Position numbers and translations under genes: made by a program. Source: Acanthaster planci (taxonomy: Eukaryota > Echinodermata > Asteroidea > Valvatida > Acanthasteridae). From it: a stretch of DNA of 64,000 nt. The stretch lies in assembly GCF_001949145.1 (NCBI RefSeq), contig NW_019091627.1, forward strand, positions 256,301 through 320,300, in the 5' to 3' direction. Each line of letters begins with the position of its first letter. The stretch's first letter is position 1. Below the pieces are notes generated by a model. That model was not told the origin of the DNA. It was given only the letters and a program-made list of their open reading frames with translations, and made no database searches. This document shows, piece after piece, positions 49,301 through 58,743 of the stretch.

Positions 49301-52300
49301 TTTATTTCTGTGAGGAAACTCTAAGATTGTGAAAGGTTGTACTAACATAAACAGTTTGAGCAACCAATTTGAAATGCCTTCTGTGTCATATCAAATTTGA
49401 ATATTTATGGAGTTATTAGTTGCTTATTGAATATTGTATACGTCTAGGAATTAAGCAAATGGTGTTAACGTAGACTTCACAAAAGATTGGCTTTCTGTAA
49501 AACAGTTATCTGGGAAACGACATGGTATTTTTAGACAAATTGTATGCTTTTGGTAGTGTGTACCCGAATGGTCAGCATAAAAGGCTGCCCACACAGAGTA
49601 GTATCTAGCGCCATCGTCTCCCTGAGATGTGTTGCCGAGAGTACAAGCCCGGCGACCAATCTGACTTGGCTGAGAGACAACGTACCTCAAAGTACTCTAA
49701 TTCAGCCAGTGGTAACCGACGGCGATTACGGTGGCCGAGTGACAGCGCAGGACATCACAACTGGTGCATTGACGAAGGCGGACCATGGAACTGAGTTCAA
49801 GTGTTGTGCCGTTAGACCGTCAGTCTGTGCCGTTGACGCATGCGACAAGTGTTCCTTGAATGTTGAGTGTACGTTCAGTTTGTTTGAGTTAAGGTCATTT
49901 TGCTTTTGAAATCTTATTAATTGCCAAGTTATTACCTGACAATTCAACTCAGAATTTTGAAATCCCTTTTGTGGAAACAAAATTATAAGTGAAACCCTTA
50001 CGTCATTTTCTTTGGAACTAACTCTGCTACTGAAGTTCGTCCTGCCTTTTACGAGACCTTGGTCCTCACTGGCGATCCTGTCGAGGAGGGTGATGACGTC
50101 ATCCTCTCCTGCAGCGCAGACGCCAATCCCATGCCACAGGATTTCATCACGTGGGAGAAGGTTGGGTCTCCTGACTCCCTGCCTTCCGTCTACCGGGATG
50201 GTGCAAGCTTCCTGACACTGAGCAGCATCAGCAGGGACCAGGCTGGGTCCTATAGGTGCCAAGGAAACAACGGCATCCCACCTATTGTCTACTCAAGCTC
50301 TGTTGACGTCATCGTACAGTGTAAGTTCTATACGTTATCCAGACGGTGTACAATATTTCTGAGTGTAGGAAATAATTAACATTCCTGAAATAAGCTTCGA
50401 AGCTAGTGATTTACCCAACACTACTAAATGTGTCTAAATTACTGCAGAGTGATGCAGTATCAAATCAGAGTTCTTGTGAAGCACTTTTTGACTAACAGGT
50501 TATGTGCAGATATTTAACTAGTTAGGAAGGAACAAAGCTGAAGTACATTGGCATTTGATGATTACAAAGTAAAATGATGATTTCAGACCAGCAATGTTAA
50601 TAACAAATTTAGTTTTTAAAACGTATATTTTACAACACTGGGAGTGTCTGAAGTCTTACATTTATTTTATCATAGCTTTGTGCGTTTACCATCAAATGCC
50701 TATGTCTCCAAGCTGTATTCCCTCTCAAAAATGCAGTTCAGTATTTGGCATAGAACCATGGTATACCCGAAAAGTACTCGACTACGTAACTGCAGTGAAT
50801 CTTGATACTTATCTTTGATACAAATATGTTCAATCGTCATTTCAGTTGGCTAGTTAATATTTTTCTCCCTCAATAGTTGGAGTTACTATAATAAGCCAGG
50901 ACGACGTTTATGTCGAAGCCAACGTCGGGGAGAGTGCTGTTCTGATTTGCTCAGCGAAAAGCAACCCCAAACCGATAATGACTTGGTTGAGTCCGGCGGG
51001 CACCAGGATAACGAATCAGACTGATGCTGGGAGGATTGTCCTGGTCGACACCATTCCTAGCAGGGGAGGTCTGGATGGATACGTAGTAACGAGTGCCCTG
51101 CAGATCAACAATGTGACTGGGCCTGAAGACTATGGTTTCTACGTGTGCGGAAGTGGAAACGGCATCGGACTGGTCGACACTTTGAACATCATGTTAAATA
51201 ACAGAGGTAAATAAAAACATAAACATAAACAAGCAAGTCGTTGCAGGTTCAGTGCCGTTGTTTGTTTGTATGTATGTTTGTTTGTTTTGACATGTAGGCA
51301 CTGTTTTCAAGAATAGACAGGCATGTTTTGCTGAACAGAAGGGATATAGAAATTTTGCCCATGCCCTTCCATTTTTGAAGACGATGTTGGAATAATAAAT
51401 GTGCTTCATGGCGGTGATAAACAGTAAGAAAAAAAGAAAGAAAGAATGCCATCTAAAAAGGTGGGTGGTATTGCCAATAATTAAACGCTACACAAAATCA
51501 GGAGTCATTCATATAAAATAATCACTTGAGTCTATCATTAGACAAACCAAATTGAAAGTTTGACAATCACAGTACTCTGTGATGGATTCTCCGTCGACAG
51601 TTGAGCCAGAGCCTCCTCATTCTTTCTTCGTTGACGAGACCCGTACCACGGCTAATTCCCTAACCGTGACCTGGATCCCAGCGGAGAGGGTGTTTGGCCC
51701 AACACAGTGGTTCTACGTCAACTACCGAGAGTTGTCGTCTGCCTATTACTACGACTCCGCCACAGAGAGCATTAAGTTGTACGACGCCATAGAGTACACG
51801 CTGGTTGGTCTTCGTCCCGACACCGCGTACGAGGTTGAGGTGTACGCAGAGAACGCAAATGGGGCGAGTGACACGGTGAAAACAGTGGGCAACACCTTGC
51901 GTGAGTTTGATACTGCATATGATTTAATCATTCAGGGAAATTTCAATATCTCGAGAAGTTTAATAATCGTTATATAGGACCTGAGTGCATATAATGTCAT
52001 TGGTTTCAAAATGTAAGTGTGCTGCCTTTGATTTGAAATTGAAATCGGATTTCCTTCATTTCCCTTTTTGGAATTAAAACGCAGCTTTCACTGAATCTAA
52101 CATTATAAGGTTAGTTGTAACTTCTTTAAGAATTTGAGAACTATTGTGGCCTCTCAAAACACAATTCACAAATTACAAACAGCGGAGTGTACCTTAAAAA
52201 GATTAAATTAAATTTAATTTAATTTAATTTGCATACCAGATGCGTCTTCGTCAAGCTCTGCTATTTTGAAATGGCCAGAGTCATCCTATTTTGCAAGTTT

Positions 52301-55300
52301 TCAAATGAAAAATTAAGTTCTAAGTGGTACTTGGGCAGTCTCAATACCCGTTTTCCTTGTGTAAACCTCTCTTTCCTATTTACTCAGCAGCCGAGGAGAA
52401 AGAAACAACTTCCAGTCTGTACACTGAAAACGCAATTGGAGCGAGTGACGTCACCAGAACAACCACAACGACTCTGCGTAAGTTTGTCACTAAGAAAGCC
52501 ACCGTTGAGCTCTTTGCGTAACGTTAGAAAGAAATTGGGCACGACAGCGATGGTCAAACTTTAGGCTTAGGGAAGATTTTGTCTAAGATACCAGAGACTT
52601 CCAATTACAAAATCATACAACCGAGTTGTGCCAGTTTATCATATCAGTGACGACCTAGTCTTTTTCCCAGCAGGAATCAGCGGTACAACGCCAGTGCAGC
52701 TTGCTGAAAAAACAAACAGCGCGAGTGATCTCCTGGAATCGACTACCACAACATTCTGTACGCTTTTAAATCGATTCTCTCTTTTCGGTCAAGAACATTT
52801 TTGTTTGAAAACGTGCCTTTCACAGTTTCTTTAGAAATAACTGAAGCCAGCGATAAACTCATTATCACGTTTCATTGTTTTACAGCTTTTAGTAACACTT
52901 GACCTCCTAAAGAGTGGCCAAGCAAATGTTCAAGTGTACTGAAGATTTCAAAATTCAGCAATGAAACATTTGCTTACATTAAAATCATGTCTCTTTTGGT
53001 CAACATTTTGTTCATTGAAGTTTTTTTTTAGTTCTGACATATTTACAACACTCGCACCGGGGCATTCTAGGTTAATTAGAATATTTGCCAGGGAAGCTTT
53101 TCCCTCTGCACAACTTTCTGAGAGCCAGCCTGTAACCTGTGGTTTAATTCTCTTTCGAATATTCAGCTGACCCCGAACATCATACTGCTGCCTTTGGTAA
53201 GTGATAGAGAAGAGAAGGATTTCCTTCCAAAGTGGCATATAAACCACTCAAATATTCAACAATGTTTTCAAAGTGATTGAATATTGTGGAACAGAAAGAG
53301 TATATCGCGTCACCTTACATGTCATTTACAGTAGTTCTGAATCATTAGTTATTTCATATATTAAATCATATAAATACAAACTTGCTGAGGCAACAAAGAA
53401 AAGGTGAAATTCAGAGACGGAACAAAATGGAACTCCATTTTAGACATTAACTCTTTAGAAGAAACTGAAAGCAAGAAGAAATAAAACGAAGATTAGAGGG
53501 AGAAACATGAATACGACTTCATTATAACGTATCATTCTTTTTCCCCAAGTGCTGTAATCTGTAGTCTCTCATGAAAAAATGCCAGAAAAAAGAAAGCTCA
53601 GATTGTTATGTCATTTCTTGTTGAGTTATTACTAGACTTTCAGTTGGGTGATTTATAAAAAAGTAACTGTTGCTTTTTGGTGTCGGTTTTGATGTACAGG
53701 TGAACAGGTAGCGGAACGCAGGTCGGATACTGGTAAGAACACATTACAATTAATCCTGGCACACATGGGTAGCATTGCATTGGGCGTAAAACATAACGTT
53801 GAATAGTAAGATTCTTTATGTGAATATCTATTATAGTCTCTTCCAATGTCCCTGTAGGTTTGAAGTTTTGTTTAAAGTGTTTTCAAGCTTTGAAGAAAAA
53901 CGTGAAAAGGAAATGGCATAATCGGTATTTATAAAGATGGGTGAACCATGTTCGGAAGGCGGTCATAGACTCGTACCTACCAAAACGTACTCGGCGACCA
54001 TACGGATATGAGCGTTTTTTAAATTTTCAAGTATTCCACGAACAAGTGGTGAGAACCTTTCTTAATTGTGTAATGCTTGACTACTTTTTGACCAACATTA
54101 AAAAGGAATTTGCTTTAGAGTGTAGCCAGTTGAAATCCCGAACAATTTTGTTTCTGAGATGTAGACCAGTTTTGCCGAAATGTTTTTTAATCTTTTGAAC
54201 ATGTTCTGTTTTTACTTGCTTTGTTAATGTTAGATGTCAAGTCCCAAGAATCTACACTTGTTACTGTTATCATCGTCATTGCAATAGTGGCTTTCTTCTG
54301 TCTTGTGATTATTGTCAGCGGATTCCTGTACCACCGGAGATCAATGAAAAAATACAAGCAAGGTGATGCACCAGTCCACACTACTTGCCACTGTTTGACC
54401 TTTACAACGAAATTACACGAATTACATAATGTATTATGTAATACATCTGACACACTTATAAGGCAGGCCCATTGACGTCCACAACATGCATGGAAGAGAG
54501 TTCGAAGCCTCAATGCTGCAGATTTCTGCAGGAAGTGATTTGATAATCTTTCAAAAGTATCGTTTTCTAAACGAAAACAAACGCCCTATATAGTCCTGTG
54601 AGATTCACTTAGTACAGTAATTTTTGTTCTACTCTCTCCTGTTCCTAATCAATGAAAGCGGAATCTAAGATCATTTTCGAGGTATTTCATTGATATTTTG
54701 AAGGCAGTCACTAGTGGTATGTTTTGGTTTTGAACAGATATTTTAGAATTATATATCCGATTGGATTCTTCGGCTTCGCTACACCAGTCCGCTGTTTGCG
54801 AAAGCTCTTCGCCATACCAGATTATTGGCACGGGCTAGACCATACTAGTCTGCACTCCTCAACCATAGTATTGCTAGGACATTTGGAAGGAGTTGGGCCC
54901 GTGTCTAAATAGATGTTCGTTAAGCTGTGGTTAAAAGTTATCGACAGCCCCAAAATAAATGCTTACCTTTTGTGATTTGATATTGTTGTTGAAATAGGAA
55001 ATCGGAGAGGTAATAGGTGATTCATAAAATATCTAGCTGCCATTAGGCGTCTGAATGCAAAGAAAATACAGTAATGGAAACAAGATATTACTTTTTCTCA
55101 TCTCACTCAGAATGCACAAACCGACAGAGAAATCTGTAAGTATAAGATTACCTAGAAACATACATTATACAAAACGTGATACAATTAAGTGCCCTACAAA
55201 TGCATAGGTATCAACTTGGTTTACAGTTTTTAATTCTACTCCCTCTTGTCAAAATACAGCGTGTCTTATAAATTAGTTGTCTTGCACTATTTAATGTTAT

Positions 55301-56358
55301 TTTATTCACATGACTGGTACACTAAAACTGCATTTGTAAATATTATTTACATTGTGACGAAAAGTGTCTTTTGCGGCTCATTTGTCTTGGCATTTCATAA
55401 TCCGACATTGTTTGTAGCAGTAATGGGTTCCTTTCAGTTTGGTAAAAAATGTGTCGAAATTATTGTGATACAGACCGTTAAAAAATATCAAAAGCCGCGT
55501 CTTGTTACTTTGGCGAGGTAACATTTGCTGTTCGTAGCTCTGTCTATTGATAGAAATAAAGAACATGTCCAGAGCTTTTCCTCCCGGGGTTGTTGCCGTC
55601 TTTATCGTTTTTCTCTTAGTTTTCCTATTTTTGCTTCATGGAATGCAGTGTAAAATAATTTTTGTTTTTATTGAACAGGAATCGTGGTGTAATCAAGTAC
55701 GACGACGAAAGTGACATCGTGATTGAAACAGCGGAAAAGTTGGGTAGGTGGAAAATAACAGGGATATTGCTGCATGTAACTTGGACGGGAAACACGTTTG
55801 CACGGGGAATAGTCAATCGTTAACTCATACCACTTACTGGGCAAATGCGTTATCTTGAAATTGCACTTGTTAGAAATTGGTGTTTATGTTCAGTCATGCT
55901 GCCAATAGGGCGGTGCTTACCGCAGATTCCAAGCTGGTAGGTATGTAATTCGCAAAATGTGACCATGATGAAGGAAAATCAGAATGGTGATGAAGCGAAA
56001 TTGGGAAAATGAAAATGCGTTTGCTCGGTAGATCATTCTTTCCAACTATTGAACAAATTAACCCTCAACACGTCTGTACGTAACGTCACCCGAATGTTTC
56101 AACAGCAAGTACCCGGATTTTGATTGACCACTTTGCATATTCTACTCAGTAGGCTTTAATTTGTTTAGCGTTGAAGAAATAAATAAAAAACAACTCATCT
56201 CTCCACAAAACAAGGCGATCTTTTAGACCTTCATACTGTGTTCATTCCGTCCCTTGAATGGCTGCAACATCAATGTTCTCTTTGCAGACTTTCCGCTTCG
56301 TGTCATGACCTCTGAGACAGACCAAGCAGCCTGTGAACCCGGATCAACCAGTTATTGA
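34320..56358 (+). CDS. Gene B: CUB/Ig/FN3 transmembrane receptor without kinase, paralogue of gene A
   Basis: Complete single-pass membrane protein; 29 exons sum to 6879 nt, exactly 2293 codons with stop. Exons: 34320-34380, 36652-36984, 37646-37975, 38598-38924, 39498-39827, 40439-40759, 40896-41225, 41760-42083, 42166-42495, 43347-43652, 44108-44419, 45039-45323, 45632-45958, 46690-46986, 48083-48367, 48536-48865, 48968-49264, 49557-49868, 50036-50320, 50877-51206, 51601-51900, 52388-52477, 52674-52757, 53167-53196, 53700-53732, 54234-54362, 55111-55135, 55679-55743, 56288-56358. Order: signal peptide, CUB, 11 Ig, FN3, 2 Ig, FN3, 3 Ig, FN3, stalk, transmembrane helix, 53-residue tail. All introns before the tail are phase 1. 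It shares CUB, Ig types a, b, c, e, FN3 and the 25-nt juxtamembrane micro-exon with gene A, but has no MAM and no kinase. A role in cell-surface recognition or adhesion is likely; the ligand is unknown. Confidence 0.88.
34381..36651. other. Large first intron of gene B
   Basis: About 2.27 kb. Reading frames near 35638-36104 show no recognisable domain and no conserved partner in gene A, so they are not called. No transposon motif recognised. Confidence 0.4.
36652..36984 (+). other. Gene B CUB domain exon
   Basis: 333-nt phase 1-1 exon. [32 protein letters not shown] and SDGSVTYTGF define a CUB-like domain collinear with the gene A exon 2124-2459. Again only the adjacent CC pair is present. 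The intron after it (36985-37645) has no recognised element. Confidence 0.85.
37646..42495 (+). other. Gene B seven alternating Ig domains b-(a-b)x3
   Basis: Seven single-exon Ig domains alternate strictly. Type b exons are 37646-37975, 39498-39827, 40896-41225 and 42166-42495, all exactly 330 nt, with TCxVQGTRPAA, W(F/Y)L, and ASTPESQEPFPS near the end. Type a exons are 38598-38924, 40439-40759 and 41760-42083, with PGAxFTWxLGSQ, GLLTSTS and a terminal LDVKG. Two introns inside the block are very short (40760-40895 and 42084-42165, the latter only 82 bp). Repeated internal duplication of an a-b pair is the simplest explanation. Confidence 0.88.
41590..41715 (-). repeat. Possible retroelement 3' end fragment
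   Basis: On the minus strand this intronic segment reads GAGGACGACTAGAGTATC followed by TCGGTCGAAACATCGAGC. Such GACGA...CGAAAC blocks are common just after the coding part of Penelope-like and related elements. No ORF remains, and the call rests on this short resemblance alone. Confidence 0.25.
43347..44419 (+). other. Gene B Ig domains of type c and d
   Basis: 43347-43652 is the type c domain (GPPDTPVIMG, WTLHWSYGD, TVTCSAREDSW), partner of gene A exon 17804-18106. 44108-44419 is type d: VSITNCP, SFNCVSESSNPLTNLTWFRDG, then FTCCAGQTTSCTAEVCDSC, with five cysteines near the C-terminus that suggest extra disulfides. Type d recurs at 49557-49868 and is absent from gene A. Confidence 0.85.
45039..46986 (+). 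other. Gene B cassette 1: Ig e - Ig f - FN3
   Basis: Exons 45039-45323 (type e; [26 protein letters not shown]), 45632-45958 (type f; VCQAEGNPLPLTAWLGP, DYGLYSCYGGNGVG) and 46690-46986 (FN3; VTITWSPGYDGG, YEYTLVGLLPY, VYAENPYG). Types e and f are classical I-set-like Ig domains with the YxC motif. This is the first of three copies of the cassette. Confidence 0.88.
46987..48082. other. Intron between cassettes 1 and 2
   Basis: About 1.1 kb. The minus strand at about 47910-48038 shows an uninterrupted frame (RELLEMMEYGRFTILRIQEF) with coding-like composition but no family I recognise. Otherwise nothing seen. Confidence 0.35.
48083..49264 (+). other. Gene B cassette 2: Ig e - Ig f - FN3
   Basis: Exons 48083-48367 (e; EGDDIILSCSADANP, YRCRGNNGVPP), 48536-48865 (f; LTCTATGNPYPLVTWLDP, DYGLYVCSCGNGVG) and 48968-49264 (FN3; ITVSWNSGNEVG, LYEVEVYAESVNG). 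The two internal introns are short (168 and 102 bp). All exons are phase 1-1. Confidence 0.88.
49557..51900 (+). other. Gene B cassette 3: Ig d - Ig e - Ig f - FN3
   Basis: Exons 49557-49868 (d; VSIKGCP, LRCVAESTSPATNLTWLRD, FKCCAVRPSVC), 50036-50320 (e; EGDDVILSCSADANP), 50877-51206 (f; LICSAKSNPKPIMTWLSP, DYGFYVCGSGNGIG) and 51601-51900 (FN3; [36 protein letters not shown]). This copy keeps the d domain that cassette 2 lacks. Its FN3 is the closest to that of gene A, as expected for the membrane-proximal position. Confidence 0.88.
52388..53732 (+). other. Gene B stalk: four small exons
   Basis: Exons 52388-52477 (90 nt), 52674-52757 (84), 53167-53196 (30) and 53700-53732 (33), all phase 1-1. 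The first reads SLYTENAIGASDVTRTTTTT and the second LAEKTNSASDLLESTTTT. Both resemble the last strand and tail of an FN3 exon (VYAENANGASDTVKT), so they look like truncated FN3 duplicates. Together with the two very short exons they make a Thr/Glu-rich, probably flexible and O-glycosylated stalk. The shortest two are supported only by splice consensus and phase. Confidence 0.6.
54234..54362 (+). other. Gene B transmembrane exon
   Basis: 129-nt phase 1-1 exon. A hydrophobic helix (VTVIIVIAIVAFFCLVIIV) is followed by the basic stop-transfer LYHRRSMKKYKQ. This fixes the orientation: large N-terminal ectodomain outside, short tail inside. The 750-bp intron after it holds nothing recognised. Confidence 0.85.
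55111..56358 (+). other. Gene B cytoplasmic tail exons
   Basis: Micro-exon 55111-55135 (25 nt, phase 1 to 2), exon 55679-55743 (GVIKYDDESDIVIE) and final exon 56288-56358, ending with TGA 56356-56358 after EPGSTSY. The 25-nt exon and the following exon correspond in size and phase to 20706-20730 and 21729-21790 of gene A. The tail therefore begins like that of gene A and then stops before any kinase. The tail has two tyrosines, one of them the C-terminal residue. Confidence 0.7.
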
Positions 56359-58521
56359 AATCATCCACATCAGGCCGAGATGGACTCAAACCCATCGGCA
56401 TTGACAACACAGACTTGCTGTGGAATTTACAACCGTCTGGATACGGCTTTTAAAATATAGTGGTTTTAAAATATGCTAGCCAGTGTTAATCCATAACTCA
56501 CTGCATTTAGAAAATTGCTACTAACTGATAATATAATGCACATACCGTATGCATTGCTGAGTATTTCATCCCATTCTCTTGTTTTCATGTGAGTGGATAT
56601 TTTACATACAAAACCCTGTGAAGGTAATTTACAAGGTATAAAAGGTAATGTTTAGTCACTGTAACATAAAACTGTACGACAAAAATATGCCTGCCCGGTG
56701 GTTGTTGAATTTCCACGGAGACAGCAGTCGGTGTTTATAAATAGACAGGCGATATTTAGTTGTTGGGGTGAAATACTTTGTGATAAACGCCATCTGGGTT
56801 CATGTGAGCTGGACTGCGTTAAAACACATTGCTACTTGCTAGTATTAGGTGTGATTTGAAAGATGTCGCAAATTTAGGATTTGATATTATATTAGGCAAG
56901 TAAATATCATATAATGGCCCCCCTACTTTGTCTCTAAACCCTTGGCGTGCATAGAAAATCCACATCTTAGTTTGGCCTTTTTGGCGTGTTCATAAGGAGA
57001 CTAATTAAATAAAATGCATTCGTCCACAACTTTCGTTTTTATTGCTGAAACTCCCCGCCACGATTTTTTTTATACAAAGAAAACTTTAAAAGGGAGTAGA
57101 AAAGCGAGTATTCGGTATATTTATTTATCAGATATTAGCTCCAAAACCCTCACAAAGCGACGCCAGCAAATAAAAGCAAGGATGTCGGGACCGTGAGTAA
57201 TGCTTTTGATTTGCGTAGCCCCACCATCATGTAATGAGCACAAAGCCGCCTTTGCTTTTGAAGTTGCCCTACCCCCACACCAAGGATTGAAAAACAACTT
57301 GCTTTTAAGCATGGAGAAATTTAAATTCAAAGAAGAGATCAAAAAGCAGAATAGACTCAGAACTGGATGAGATAACGCGGCCTCTTTTCACGTTCAGAAA
57401 GAGGCTTTGTTCACTAAGGTAATGTTAAATGAAAAGTGATGTTAACTTTACGGTAAAATGAAGTCAATTTTAAAAACATTTTAATATTAATTAATACAGT
57501 AAGCCTGACTAATCTACGGTTGATGAATAATTTAGATTTGTTTTTAATTAGTGATACTTCAGTTTTGTTTAACCAATATTAGATAAACTACATTAGGAGT
57601 GAAGGATTTAGAACACCTCAGCACCGCACCTACTTTTAACATTCCTTGACAATCTTGGAAGCAGAATCTGAAATTTATACAAAACACCGAGTTACATTTC
57701 ATAAATGCCACGCATTGCTGAATTGTTTTTAGTTTATTTACTGAGTTATAAAAAATAAATATAAAAGGTAGGCTACACTCCTCAAGAACATTATGGCATC
57801 ATGTGTCTGCCGTCCAATGAAATATCTTGACACAATACAATAGGCTGTTTATTCTTGTGTCGGCCATCTTGAATTTAAAGTGAGGTGAAACTTTCCATGT
57901 TGGGCTCATCAGAGTAAAAGGCACAGCGATGACATAAAAAAATTAAAGTGAGGTGAAACTTTCCATTTTGGGCTCATCAGAGTAAAAGGCATAGCGATGA
58001 CATAAAAAAATTCATACAAATTTGCGCCAGTTTCTGTTTATGAATGATTTGCTATAAACTCTATCTAAATTTTTCAGCCACATAAGAAAAATAGACAGCG
58101 AGGTTGGGAACGGGCACCAAATAGTCTGGCTCCACCCTGTTGAACAAATTACATTGAATTTAACGGATTAAACAAGACAAGAAATGGCTTCCCTGTGATT
58201 TATCCCAAATTGTGACTTATAAAAAAGAACTTATAAAAAGAAAATTGTGACTTATAAAAAGGAACACAGAGGCGAGAGGGTCATCTGACCTGGGGCTGTG
58301 CCAGAGGTAGTCTTATTTACTGAGCCGATACCTATGTGGCTTGCCCCCATCTATTCACTTTCCTTCTCCGTTTTTAGTTTGCCGGCAGCACCATGATTTA
58401 GGCCGACAAAACTGACTAATGGGGATGTGGCACCCATCCCTTCTGGCGACGGCTTCAATGCTGTCGCTGAACACAGTGATGGATGCTGTCGGAGATGGTC
58501 CTTGATTATAGTTGGCAGACA
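56359..58521. other. 3' UTR of gene B and intergenic DNA
   Basis: The nearest clear AATAAA after the gene B stop is at 57008-57013, about 650 bases on, so the 3' UTR may be long. Beyond it the DNA is AT-rich with a 68-bp tandem duplication at 57875-58010 and no gene seen. Confidence 0.4.
57875..58010. repeat. Tandem duplication, 68-bp unit x2
   Basis: Two adjacent copies (57875-57942 and 57943-58010) of a unit containing GTGAGGTGAAACTTTCCAT and GGGCTCATCAGAGTAAAAGG, differing at two positions. The high identity points to a recent slippage or unequal-crossover event. Confidence 0.9.
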
Positions 58522-58743
58522 TCAAAGTCTTACGAAATCCTCATGTATGCAGTCGGATGCTATCGGGGAGGGACACGGCCCTTCGTCATAGATAACGAAC
58601 ATCAGAAGCTTCCCCCATCCGTAATTCTCACAGAGGCTGCAAACTGAGCTGTACGTTAATCCGCCATAGCATATCACTTCTGAGTGGACTTGAGAACAAC
58701 CAGTGAACTCACCGTTCACGTAGAACCGTGCGCACTTCCCAGA
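58522..58743 (-). CDS. Kazal-like protease-inhibitor domain exon (partial gene)
   Basis: On the minus strand a TTTTTCACAG acceptor just above 58743 opens a frame reading SGKCARFYVNGEF...GCSQVHSEVICYGGLTYSSVCSLC and ending DEGPC. The spacing C-x8-C-x5-Y-x3-C-x2-C-x18-C closely follows the Kazal serine-protease-inhibitor pattern, with the conserved GLTYSSVC standing in for DGxTYxNxC. The frame either ends at a stop at 58522-58524 or at a phase-0 donor (TTTC|GTAAGA) at 58534, after DCIHEDF. No signal-peptide exon was found further upstream on this strand, so the gene model is incomplete. The product would be secreted. Confidence 0.5.
   Translation of the reverse strand, partial: SGKCARFYVNGEFTGCSQVHSEVICYGGLTYSSVCSLCENYGWGKLLMFVIYDEGPCPSPIASDCIHEDFVRL

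Noticed and set aside
52886-52895. A possible 6-nt micro-exon (CTTTTA) between acceptor and donor in the stalk region
   Set aside because: Frame is already complete without it, and 6-nt exons cannot be supported from sequence alone.
55917-55931. Possible 11-nt exon ATTCCAAGCTG before GTAGGT in the gene B tail
   Set aside because: Its phases (1 in, 0 out) would break the frame of the final exon, which otherwise joins perfectly.
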